From Catenaria anguillulae PL171 (lineage: Eukaryota; Blastocladiomycota; Blastocladiomycetes; Blastocladiales; Catenariaceae): DNA of 30,168 bases. The stretch spans positions 1 through 30,168 of the forward strand of contig MCFL01000285.1 in assembly GCA_002102555.1 (NCBI GenBank), given 5' to 3'. Positions 20,617 to 30,168 of the stretch are shown one piece after another. Both the position numbers and the translations under genes were made by a program. The notes under the pieces were generated by a model, which was not told the DNA's origin, did no database searches, and saw only the letters and a list, made by a program, of their open reading frames with translations. How positions within the stretch are numbered: the stretch's first letter is position 1; each line of letters begins with the position of its first letter.

Positions 20617-21822
20617 TCACGACGCATGATCGCCCTTTGCCACCGCCTTTAGCTTCAACCGATCCTCCAACGCCTTGAGCGCCAATGCCCTGGGGGTTCA
20701 ATGCAAGTGGTGAGCACCTCACGTTGGTCAATGGGATGGGTGATCAAAGGAACATGAACGTACTTGCGCCTGTCCGACTCGGTCACCAAATGCGACGCGG
20801 ATGACGAGCTGGCTCCCAACCCGCCCACTCGGCCCGCCCCACCAGATCCCACTGCCTTGGGTGCGGCGGCCAGGAACCGCCGCGTTGGCATGCCGCGCGC
20901 ACCGCTGCCGCGTCTCGAGTCCATGTCCAAGAAACGGGTGGGCGTGGGCGAAATGAGTCGCAGTTTGACGAAAAGCGCAAAGATGGCATTGAGTGGGGGA
21001 CGGAGAAGCGGTCTGCGTTGATGGTTTTGTTTTGGTTTGTCAGCTCTTTTTCCTGGACTGGATCAGGGTATCCCGTAAACCAGTCGAGGAATAACAAATG
21101 TGAACGCACTGAATCTTGTCTGGGAAAAAGGCAACAAACGCAAACGCATCCGAACGATCCCCACGAATCCCGTCCTCGATCCGTACAAACCTCAAGTACC
21201 ACCACGAAGCAATAAATCCTGCTGTGCTCAATACGAAATTGGGCAAAAACTTGGATCCCACCACGACAAACAAGACACTGTTGAGCACGAGCCACGCAAA
21301 CGGCAAGTGCTTGACCCGAAACCCAGGCACAACCTTGGCCGCACTCACGACATGTTCAGGGACTCCCTGCTTGAATGCCACCACCAAGGACGCCAGCGTT
21401 GCGGCCACGCCATGTGTTTTGGGCGTGATCACGCCCGTGGTTGCCTTGAGGACCCATGCAAGGACAAGCACCCAGGCTGCGCCCGCAAGCGTGGTGCCGG
21501 CGAGAAACTTGAGCAGGCCGCGCGGCGACCATCCGCGCTCAAAGTAACGCAGCGACATGTAGAGCGCTGGTGTGGCGAGCAGGGCAACCAGCGGGACCGA
21601 TTCAAACGCCGGGTAGGTCAGCCAGGTCCATGGCCATAGTGGGTTGGCAATTGGATCGAGAGCCAAGAGCTGTGCTTGTGGCGGGACCAGCGTGGTGATG
21701 TCTGTGGCAGGTGGGTGGGCGGGGTCTGGCGGCGGGTGCGGGAGCAGCAGGCCCGACATGGACGTGAAAAAGTAGACGGCCGACACGGCGCGGGAGACAG
21801 TGATGAGATTGTGCGTTGACAT
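20617..21822 (-). CDS. TMEM115-family Golgi membrane protein
   Basis: TMEM115 (PL6) is a rhomboid-related multi-pass Golgi protein implicated in retrograde transport. Three exons (21822-21110, 21012-20764, 20689-20617) join in phase to 344 residues; introns are 21013-21109 (GTGCGT...CGCAG) and 20690-20763 (GTACGT). Several hydrophobic segments are followed by the family's most conserved block, ASWWYLRF then DAFAFVAFFPDKIQPL, which spans the first splice junction and matches human WVYLRF...DHFAFATFFPEILQP. After a small, variable region, the C-terminus has RRKALALKALEDRLKL, as in human RRQLALKALNERLK, again spanning a junction. Both splices are therefore strongly supported. Confidence 0.93.
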
Positions 21823-22386
21823 TGTGCGCTAGCTTTTCATTTCATTGAGTGTATTTATCTTTGACATTCCATGTGGTGTAACTTTTTTCGGGAGACCATG
21901 GCTCCATCGATCGTTTGACCTCCGCGTCTCTCTGTGGGCCGGCGCTCTGTACATTCATCCTCGTAGGCGACTTGTGGTGCGCGAACGGCGAAAGGGCACT
22001 CGTAAATGTACATAAATACCAGGATAAAGATACAGTGTATGGTAGGATAACGGGGTGGGACACAAGAAAAGACCAAATGAAGATGCAAACAACAGCATAT
22101 GAAGGAAAGGAACAAGAACTGAAATGCGAAAAAGAGTAAAACGCAATGTGAGAGGACAACGGAAAGACAAAACGAGACAACACAAAAACCTGCAACAGCA
22201 GCCGACAAGAAGGATCGAACGGAGCAAGACAGAAAGAGAAAGGCAATGAGAAAGCAAACCAAGAAAAACAGAGATAAACCCAGGTACAACCGGCCCCGCC
22301 AGCCCAGAAACACAGGTAGCTGCACAAATGGATAAACGTGCACACCTCCAACAAAATCTGATGATCGAAACCAGAAACAACAGCCT
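21823..22386. other. Intergenic: SAPS 3' region and TMEM115 promoter
   Basis: A 564-bp A-rich stretch (plus strand) between two minus-strand genes. An open frame through it on the minus strand is rich in F/C/S/L, as expected of translated A/T-rich non-coding DNA, and was not called. Confidence 0.5.
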
Positions 22387-25300
22387 TCATTGCATCAACA
22401 CATCCTCATCCTCATCACTGTCAATCCCTACCTCGCGGTCGCCCCTCGTGCCCATCTTGACACTCTCCCTGACCGACTGATGCAGCAGCGTGACTTTTCC
22501 CGACCATGAGCTCACGCCGCGCGGTGTGGACCGCGTCAGCGGCACCACGGGCGCAGACCAGGGCCCCAAATCGCCGTCGCCATTGCCCATTGGGTCTGGA
22601 TCATCTGCCCAGGTATCCTCGCCAACCTCGTCCTCGTCGGCGCCCAGATCGCCCATGAATGCGTCGCCGCCGTAGTGCCGATACTGCTCGTTGTCGTCGT
22701 CGTCATCGCCGTCGGCGGGGTGGCCCATGGACGGATCCACATCCACGTCCATGGCATCGTCATCCTGGTGGTGGTGGTAATGTGCAAATTGACCCAAATC
22801 CATATTGTCATCGCGACCGTGCAACGAATCCCAATGGTCATCCTCGGTCATGGTACGCCCAAACACAGGCATGGGCGACAGCGGCATTGGGCCCGAGCCA
22901 TCTTCAATCGACCCGGCCGAATCGCGCATCAGGCGCGCCACCAACGCCGGGTTTGCTGCCCCATCGCCGTGTGCCGCGGCCGACGGCGGTACAACAATGC
23001 CTTGCGCGCGAAGCTCCATAAACAACTCTTGCCTCGACTTGCGCTTCCTGCGCCGCTTTTTGGATGCAGCGCCTGTGCCTGCACTTGCTTCCTCGCTCAC
23101 GGGACTTGCGCCGCTCGCGCCCGACGACGACGTGGACGTTGACGTTGGCGTGCCAAAATCCCGCCCTCTCGCCTGCACGCTGCCCGCAGCACTTGCCCTG
23201 CGTGCCACATGTGGCGGGCGCAAGTTCGCGTCAAACCCGAGGCACACGGCATACTTTGACCCCAAATCAATGCCCTGGTCCATCTCGAGTGTCAGCGTCA
23301 CAGTCGGCACGCCCACCTCGCCCTGGCCCATCATGGACGAAAACGACCGTGATCCGCCATGCGGTGGCGGCGAGTGCTGCCACGAGGGTCGGCGCGGCGC
23401 AGCGTCCACAAACTCGACGCGCACCGGATCGGGCGTCACTTGAGGCGCGGGCCATTTCGGCATGCGCGGGGTGGGAAAGTCTTCGGGCCTTGAGGGGGTT
23501 TGCACTTGCAGCAAGGTCTGCTCGCGCAGAATAGGCAGGAACGCTTGGTAGTCGGTCAGCGAGTTGAGCAGGTCCCACAGGTAATCCCCTGGCCCGCGCA
23601 CATCGGCGGCAAGCCGGATCAGGTTGAGAATCAAGAGGGCAAACGAGTGCAAGTCCGAGCACGCGGTGCGCGGGATAAACTCGGCGAGTTCCGGAATCGA
23701 TGGCGGGAGGCGCGGTGACGGAGGTGGGGAGTCGGCAGACAGCAAACCCAGCTTGATGAGTTGCATGGACCGCTTGCGGCCGAGTCCGGGCACGACGGGT
23801 GGGTCCACGGGCATGGTTGCGTCGCCGTGCGTGTAAAAGCGGACAAGGCGTTGGATGACGCGGGGCTTCACCAGCGCACGTTTCAGCACCGTTTGCGAGC
23901 CGGTGAGCAGGGCAACACGCAGAATGCGAAAGTAGGGTGCGAGGAACGGCGCGGTTGGGTGGTAAAGCAGGACCGTATCGGCGAGGTGGCGCCAATGGGC
24001 CGCGTCAAGCGCTTCTTCGAGGATGGCTGCCGACGATTCGGTTTCGGCAATGTCGGAAAAGAGGGCTTGCAAGAGCTCGAGGCATTGCAGCTGGATGGAT
24101 GCAGGTTGAATCTGGGGCAAGATGCGCGCAAAGTCGGCAAGGTGAGGGGTCAAGGCAGCCGTCATGGCTTGCGAAAGGGTAGCCGCAACCGAGGACGTTG
24201 GCGAAGAAGGGATGGCAGTCGAGGTCAATGGTTTTGGAACACTGGCACAGGCGCAGCCAGAGGTGGGTCAACTCACGCCGGAAGTCCAAAATGTACAAGC
24301 AAATCGACAAGCTAGGGGAGCGTACGCGCGAATGACCAGTGCGTGGAGAATCGAGACAACCGCATGGCGCTGGAAATCGTGTGGTGCATCAAGGCGCTTG
24401 ATCAAATCGGGAAGCGGCTCCTTCTCGGCCAGCTTGACAAAGAGCATCCCGCTTCCGTCAAGCCGCAACACCTCGTCCACTATGGTCGTAAACAGCTCCA
24501 CGGTTGCTTGAACGAGTGGCTCATCTGTTTTGGTGACAAGAAACAACCATAGTCAGGGAAAAGAGGAAAACAAAAAACCTGAGGAACTGAGGAAACATAC
24601 AGTCGGATCGCAAATTGCACAGCAAATGCTCAACAAAGCACAACTCGTGCAACCAATCAAATCGCTGAGTCCGCTTGGGCAGGCCTTGCTTTGCATGCGT
24701 CAAGCATTGCACAACGAGGCTCGAGATTGGCGGAATATGCAAGAAGCGCAGCAACCTCAAAAAGAAGGGAAACAGCGGACCGCTGTGCTCGTTTTGCGAA
24801 TCATAGTCATGTGGGTTGACCAGCATGTAGTCCACAATGGGCAATACCGGGTTGGCGCGGCGCAAAAAGGAGTCGAGGACATTGGCAAAATGGTACAGGT
24901 TGGCGTCCGAGTTGATGGCAAGCATATCAAAGAGCGAATGAACAATGAGTTCGAGGTTTGCCTCAACGAGGCTGCTGTTGAATGGGTTGGTGGTGCACAG
25001 AATATCCATGACACGGTACGAGGCAATGGTTGGTTCAAGGTCCCGGTTGCGGTCCCGAAAGAGTCGCGGGTCAATATTTTTGTCAGAGGCCATGTGGATT
25101 GGCGGTTGGCCGTCGGGAAGGCGGGTCATGTACGAGAGAAAGATGGGCATGACGCCTATGACATGTCACTGTTGAGTCAGCGAGCCAATCCAGGACATGC
25201 GCAGCACCAGAGAGAAGAATGCAGAGAAGCGAACCCGGCGTGTCGAGAAATTCCCGCATTTTGGCGTCCAATCGCATGGTGCCGAGCTCAATGAGCTTTT

Positions 25301-25835
25301 CAATGAGCATGCGCGCGGATCGTTCAAACTCGGATTGGGTGTGTGGTGTGTACTCTGGTTCTGTGGGTGACTGAGCGGGCGAAGCGATCGAGGTGGTTGG
25401 GCTAGTGGCTGCGCTGCTGAGTCCGGAAGAGCTTCCGCTGCTGCTGCCGCCCCCGCCACTGCCACTGCTCGTGCCTCTGCTGCCCGTGCTGACACCGAGC
25501 ATTTTGGTGCCGTTGGGGGCGTTGCCAGTGGAATTGATGGTTGGAAGCGCGTTGATGAGTGAGTTGGCGTTCCACATTTCGTCGAGCTTTTGGTTGGATT
25601 TGCGGCGCGAGAGGGATTTGCCGCGGCGATCGACTTGGAGACCACTTGTGTTGATTGCTTTTGGGGTATGGCCGGGCGAAGATGGCGGGTGTGATGATAA
25701 TGCTGATGCTGATGCTGTTGACGAGTTTGATGCCTGGTGACTTGCGTTGGCGCTGGCGCTGGAGTGACTGGTGTTGTTGATGATGGACTTGATGGGTGGA
25801 GGGGTTGCCAGGGTGTTTTGACCGCGCAGTTGCAT
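22387..25835 (-). CDS. SAPS-domain regulator of PP6/Sit4 phosphatase
   Basis: SAPS proteins (PPP6R1-3 in animals, Sap155/185/190 in yeast, Ekc1 in fission yeast) are regulatory subunits of the PP6/Sit4 phosphatase. Four exons (25835-25235, 25155-24601, 24524-24326, 24241-22387) join in phase to 1069 residues; introns are 25156-25234 (GTTCGC), 24525-24600 (GTATGT) and 24242-24325 (GTACGC). The join KMREFLDTPGVMPIFLSYMT mirrors the human KLIDFLTQPEVLEELVSLIT. Downstream are FANVLDSFLRRANPVLPIVDYM, WLHELCFVEHLLCNL and ATVELFTTIVDEVLRLDGSG, all typical SAPS helical repeats. The first ~180 residues are serine-rich and disordered, and the last ~200 strongly acidic. The frame is open upstream of 25835, so the start is a choice. 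The first and third donors are non-standard but phase-correct. Confidence 0.88.
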
Positions 25836-26367
25836 GGTTTCTTTGGGTGGATGGCTTGGTATCGAGCACAATGAGCAGCGGATGACAGTCAATCTGAAGC
25901 GCAGGGAGTGCGGCAACCGAGCACGAATGCATGCAAACAAAAGACGGCGACGGGATGTGGCGAGGGTACGTAAGCGGCAAGAGACAAGTAGAACTGGAGT
26001 GGAACAGGAGCAGGAGCTGCAGCAGAAATGAAGGACGAGGATCAATGCGAGCGAGCGAATGCTACGGGTGCGGGCAGGTTAGGGCTGAAGGTCAAGTATA
26101 CGTGGTGCCAGGATTGCGAGGATTATTATCATGGCTGATCTATGACTGCATCATCAATCGACGATCGGCGGCACTGTGTTGCTGCCACTGGGGCCGCCGA
26201 TCCACCTCTCACGACCCAAGAGAGTCCTTCGAAGGTTTTTACTGGTCAACCGATCCAAAGGACTTGGGATTGCCATCGTCAACTCAATGAATGTCTGCCC
26301 CTGCTGTGGCAACCTGATGCAACCCCACCCGTAAGCCTCAACACCATCTTCACACCCGCAACAAACC
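25836..26367. other. Divergent promoter region of the SAPS and NDUFA2 genes
   Basis: 532 bp between divergent genes. One TTAGGG telomere-type hexamer lies at 26079-26084 (GCAGGTTAGGGCT). No gene called. Confidence 0.5.
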
Positions 26368-26736
26368 ATGTCTGCCTCACTTCGTGCCCCCTTCTCGGCT
26401 GCCATCAAGGAACTGCGCATCCAGCTGTGCCAGTCGTCGCAAGGATCTGCCGGCGTCCGGTCCTTCCTCTCAAAGTCGTACCCAGACATCAAGAAGCCAA
26501 TCCCACACTCCCAATTCTCATCCGGGAGGCTCGTGGCACCGAGGCTCGCGCCTTTGCTCGCTACGGTTTGTGTCAGCCCTCTGCCACTTCGTTTCCGTGA
26601 CAACTCGCCATTTTAACCATTTTGATGTGTGTGTGCAGATATGGGTGTGGAGCGTAAGATTAGCCTCGAGGGTTTGGACGAGGCACGGATTGCCGACAAG
26701 CTGGCCGACTTCAACTCGGGCGTCAACAAGGCGTAA
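26368..26736 (+). CDS. NADH:ubiquinone oxidoreductase subunit NDUFA2, with a one-base frame break
   Basis: Complex I accessory subunit with a thioredoxin-like fold (B8). Exon 1 (26368-26565) begins MSASLRAPFSAAIKELRIQL and continues CQSSQGSAGVRSFLSKSYPDIKK. After 26491-26497 the family sequence ANPTLPILIREARGTEARAF continues one frame over. An intron at 26566-26638 (GTTTGT...GTGCAG) leads to exon 2 (26639-26736), DMGVERKISLEGLDEARIAD to the stop. The two exons total 296 nt, exactly one base short of 99 codons including the stop. With that base present the protein would be 98 residues, the normal size. An assembly deletion is the simplest explanation. Conservation on both sides of the break argues against a decayed copy. 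Confidence 0.9.
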
Positions 26737-27194
26737 CGCCGTTGCCGCTGCCAAGCTCTTTTGGATCGTTTGTTTTGCTACACAGTTCCGTACAGATCAT
26801 ACAACACACATCATCGCCTTCCATTCCATTTGGTTCCACTTGGATAGCACATTTTCCCTTTGCGCACGCGGGGAGCGTGGGCGTGAAGCGTTGTCCAATT
26901 GTGTGACCAGGATAAAAGAATACCCCTTCCGACGTCGACGAGAGCCTGTAACGCAGCAGGTAACGTAGAATGCAGTGGAGTATCAGTCAAAGTATTTTAC
27001 ATAAGCTATCGCGAAGGTGAGAAGCCCTTCCATTGTTTCGCCATTAGGTTTGCCGTTGTTTGGACAGGGAGAGTGATCACCTCAATAACCCAACCCTAAA
27101 CCTGTTTCCATATGGTCATCGATACTTAACCCTAAACCTAAACCTACAAACACCCTCTGCATTTTGCACGTCACGTATACCGAGCACGAAAACA
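26737..27194. other. Intergenic upstream of the telobox-Myb gene
   Basis: 458 bp of 3' untranslated and promoter sequence. The final ~100 bp carry telomere-repeat-like motifs, listed separately. Confidence 0.5.
27092..27145 (+). promoter_or_regulatory. Telobox (TTAGGG-type) motif pair upstream of the TRF/Tbf1-like gene
   Basis: AACCCTAAACCT at 27092-27103 and TAACCCTAAACCTAAACCT at 27127-27145 lie about 50-100 bp before the ATG at 27195. Each contains CCCTAA, the complement of TTAGGG, plus degenerate neighbouring repeats. Such motifs are the known binding sites of telobox-Myb proteins. That they regulate this gene is inference. Confidence 0.6.
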
Positions 27195-30168
27195 ATGACC
27201 AAGGCGCCCAGCACAGCGACCACGCCCGCTCGCGGCCGTCCCTCGTCTGCGCCCACCCCGCCCACACCCAATGTCGACTTCAACAATGCCTTGTCGTCCT
27301 CCCCTCGTCGCCTGAGTGCCTCACGCATCTCGACGCCTTCCTCGTCCAACCTGATCCCGACCTCGGACGACCGCTCCACAACGCCCCGCACCTCGACTTC
27401 CAAACCGCCGAGCTCTCGTCCGTCTCCCCTTGCCCCGGCCGCCGTGGTGACATCACCCAGGGCCGCCGTCGCCATCTCCAAGTCGGCCCCGCCCTCGGCC
27501 ACATTCTTGCCGCGTTCCCCGAATCATGGCCGCAACATCCACCATCAGCCGGCCGTGTCCCGCGCCACGTCCATCAGCCCAAGCCGCAGGCTCTCCGACT
27601 CTGCCCTGACCGAAAACATTCGCCAAGCTCAGCGCGCCGCCGCGGCTGCCGCCACCTCCTCCAAAGGCTTTCCCAACACTCCCGCCAACCCGCGCGGGAT
27701 GCCGTCGACCACGCCCATGACTGCTCGCTCGGCCAACATGGCCTCTGCACCACCCGGGCGCGATGCGCGACGTGTCAGTGACATTGGCATTGTGCCCTCG
27801 ACAGCCGTGACCAACTCCATGTCGGCAGCCACTGCCAGTCGCGGCGCCGCGCGCGTGTCGCGGACATCGCTCGAACGCGCGCAAAAGCAGCTTCCCATGT
27901 GGGTCAACTTGCCGCCATGTGTCGCGCAATCGTTTGCCGTGACGAGCACCTTCGACTTGTCGGATGCGCGATTTGTGGACGCGGGCGATGCAGATGTCTT
28001 GTACAAGTTGGCGACCAGCGTGATTGCAACCCGGGCATGGAGGCCGTTAATGAAGACGACGAGGTGTTGAGGCGCAAGGTCGCCATGTTTCAAGGTACAC
28101 AGCTTCATTTACGCCTGATTCATGATTGTCCGCCGCCAGTATTGACGTCCATTTACTTGCACCTGCACGGCAGCGTCGCTCCGGACTCTTGAATCCAACT
28201 ACCCGAACCAGGTCGAATCACCACACACATGCAACCTCGCCTCGCGCCAACTGCGCAACGACCTCATTTACATTCAAGCGGCCCACCCGCACTTGCCCGA
28301 TCTGTGCTTTCGTGTGCTTCTTGCATCGCTCATTGCATACTGCACCGACGATCTGGCCGGCGGCAAAGTCCACCAGCCCATCACGGCCGACGAGTACTTG
28401 GCCCTGGCCGAGGTGTGCTTGGACGATTTCGACGCGTACAGCGACTCGCAAGTGTTGGATGTAGCGAGAAGCGAGCAGGGAATTGTGCAGCTGGTCCGGC
28501 GCAATGTCAATGTGGAGGGATCGGTGGCCAGGTTGGCCATGGTGTTTTTGTGCCTGGTACGTTTTCGTGGTCAATTCAGGTATTGACTTTCTTTCAATCG
28601 GTCTGAGGTTTGGTTGCGTCAACATTAGGCATTTGATTCCGGCGCACATGGACAGCAAATTTACACTTGGTTTCACAAGGACCTCGCTGGCCAGCACGCC
28701 ATGTGGGCCGGCATGTTTGATCTGGTCCGCTTTTCCAATTTCCTTCCTCCATGCTGACCACAAGCTGACCACAATCGTGTCCGGGCTTGCAGTGGAACTC
28801 GCACATTGTGTCGCCGACAGCACACGCCCCGCAACCCATGCCCGGCGATGCCCGTGAACTTTTACGCCAACTCGTCTGGGACCGCGTCAAATTGCTTGCC
28901 CCGACACTGGCCGACGTGCACGTGCCCAACCCGCGGCCATTTATCAAGACCGACCCGCAAGACGACCCCACGGCGGCGTGGTCCGCAAAACGGTCGCGGC
29001 TCTCGGATCCAGTCCCCATGCCGACCGGCGGGTTCCGCCCTTGATGCTGGACATGACGGCAGACAGCGACTTGGACGAGGACGATATGGCCAGGCAGGCG
29101 GCACTGCAGGCACACGCACACGCCAGGGGTGGACATCGGGTCACGGCGAGCGGCGCGCATAAACGGCAGCATACCACCCAGCTCGGCAGAGTCCTTGTCG
29201 TCGTCGCCGGCAAAGGTGGCGGCACACGCGGCGGCGCCGCCGTTTAAGCGGTTGAAGACGCAGATCATGCGGCTCAAGTTGCCAGTATCGGTGTGAGTTC
29301 CGCACGCCATGCGAATGTGGGGCATCGACACGGATGCGGACGGAAATCCTGGTGGCGCGTGGGATGACATGCAGGTCGACACAGACATGGGCCCGTTTTT
29401 CCCCGCGCCGCCGGCTCCCCGAGCCGTTGGGTGCGGGCGACATCATGATGCAGATGCGATTCACGACCCAGGACCAACCACCCCAAGACGACGACAATGG
29501 CGGCAACTTGCCTGCATTGCGTCGGTCGGAATTCCAGTCGCCCGGCCGCCAGCTGCAACAAGGCGTCTTGTCATCGTCGTCGAGCCCAGCACGTGCATTT
29601 GCCCGCGGTCCTCGTCCAGTCCGGCGCGCAGACACGTGCTAGGCGCCGCATCGGCATCGGCTTTTGGCCAGTCCTGCACGCTCAGAACACGGCCGCAGTC
29701 TCTCCACCAGTCCCGCGCGCGCCGCGCCCGATTTTGCTCCCCAAGCGCCAGCGCCGCCGCTCCGGGTGCAATCCATCGGGACCGCCCAATGCACCGGCGG
29801 CGCGCGCCGCGCATCAAGTGGACGCCCGAGGAAGAAGACGCGTGGAGCGCGCCATGGGCGAATGCGATGGGTCGTGGGCGCGCATGCTGCGCAAGTACCC
29901 AGAGGAGCTGGGCAGGTTTACGCAAGTGCAGCTCAAGGACAAGGCACGCAATGTGCGGGCCAAGCGCGAGCGTGCAGGCGAGGATTTGGGCGTTTTGCGC
30001 TTGCGACCACGTATCCGGCAAAGGAGAGAGATGGGGCAGAGGAGGAGCAGGGAGCGCGACAGGCGCGCGTCGGCGAGGAGGGTTAGGGCGGCTGCGGCTG
30101 CGGCTGCTGCGAGCGGTCAAGAGGACGATGAGCGAGAGGAGGAGGACGAGGAGCGAGATGCGGACGCG
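27195..30168 (+). CDS. Telobox-Myb protein of the TRF/Tbf1/Taz1 type, partial, with several frame breaks
   Basis: These proteins bind TTAGGG repeats at telomeres and at some promoters through one C-terminal Myb repeat. The Myb repeat is at about 29806-29960: RIKWTPEEEDA in one frame, then VERAMGECDGSWARMLRKYP and TQVQLKDKARNVRAKR (29920-29967) in the next. The last is the telobox signature and nearly identical to yeast Tbf1 (TQVQLKDKARN). The N-terminal ~230 residues are S/T/P-rich and disordered. The middle (LRNDLIYIQAAHPHLPDLCF, later YTWFHKDLAGQHAMWAGMF) is helical and may be the TRF homology domain. Likely introns are 28095-28173 (GTACAC), one from GTACGT at 28559 to about 28628, and a tentative one from GTCCGC near 28727 to 28790. 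One-base frame changes are needed near 28010-28035, between 29035 and 29115, near 29400, near 29750-29800 and near 29850. The gene runs off the right edge. Confidence 0.8.

Noticed and set aside
21842-22390. 182-codon minus-strand open frame rich in F, C, S and L
   Set aside because: It starts at the stop of the SAPS gene and covers A-rich intergenic DNA. Its hydrophobic look is that of translated T-rich sequence and shows no defined membrane-protein pattern.
24242-24325. Protein-like reading (LYILDFRRELTHLWLRL) in the third SAPS intron, and a GTGAGT donor inside it
   Set aside because: The GTGAGT donor is out of phase with the next exon. The GTACGC donor at 24325 with the acceptor at 24242 joins in phase and makes the gene total divisible by three. 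Including the extra reading would need a 14-nt intron.
1-30168. Mobile elements, viral remnants, rRNA genes or bacterial-type operons
   Set aside because: No transposase, reverse transcriptase, integrase or capsid motifs, terminal repeats or rRNA signatures were seen. All recognised genes are ordinary eukaryotic nuclear genes.

Overview
The window looks like nuclear DNA of a GC-rich, intron-bearing fungus, most likely a flagellated (zoosporic) lineage such as Chytridiomycota or Blastocladiomycota. The evidence is a set of recognisable eukaryotic proteins broken by short GT-AG introns (about 44-111 nt), together with probable centriole/centrosome genes (a TALPID3-like protein and a TACC protein) and complex I subunits. 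No phage, virus-like or transposon sequence was recognised. Identities come from reading translated motifs and recalling family sequences; no database search was run.

Layout: 1-2556 (-) is a low-complexity TALPID3-like gene that runs off the left edge. 3195-3267 (+) is a tRNA-Thr(CGT). 3659-4577 (-) is the RNA polymerase subunit Rpb5, divergent from 5325-5759 (+), complex I subunit NDUFB10. 6395-8703 (+) is a LisH-WD40 TBL1/Sif2-type corepressor. 9880-11388 (+) is a short oxysterol-binding (Osh/ORP) protein. 11855-16637 (-) is a 1537-residue TACC-domain protein with a nested 14-unit repeat array. It is divergent from 16999-17820 (+), an unrecognised membrane protein. 18026-20050 (-) is a bZIP factor, 20617-21822 (-) is TMEM115, and 22387-25835 (-) is a SAPS-domain PP6/Sit4 phosphatase regulator. 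26368-26736 (+) is complex I subunit NDUFA2. 27195-30168 (+) is a telobox-Myb protein of the TRF/Tbf1/Taz1 type that runs off the right edge.

Most genes reconstruct exactly, with matching intron phases and total length divisible by three (Rpb5 223 aa, NDUFB10 107, TBL1-like 626, Osh 425, TACC 1537, TMEM115 344, SAPS 1069). Four genes do not close without a one-base frame change: the TALPID3-like gene, the bZIP factor, NDUFA2, and the telobox-Myb gene several times over. These are either assembly indels or real biology, and are reported separately.

The most interesting points are: (i) TTAGGG-type telobox motifs just upstream of the start of a TRF/Tbf1-like telomere-repeat binding protein, suggesting autoregulation; (ii) the nested repeat array of the giant TACC protein; (iii) a series of VQT/TQT-like motifs, candidate dynein light chain (LC8) sites, in the TALPID3-like protein; (iv) an intron 5' splice-site consensus with a pyrimidine, mostly C, at position +4; (v) a frame switch near the C-terminus of the bZIP gene that could be a 19-nt mini-intron.
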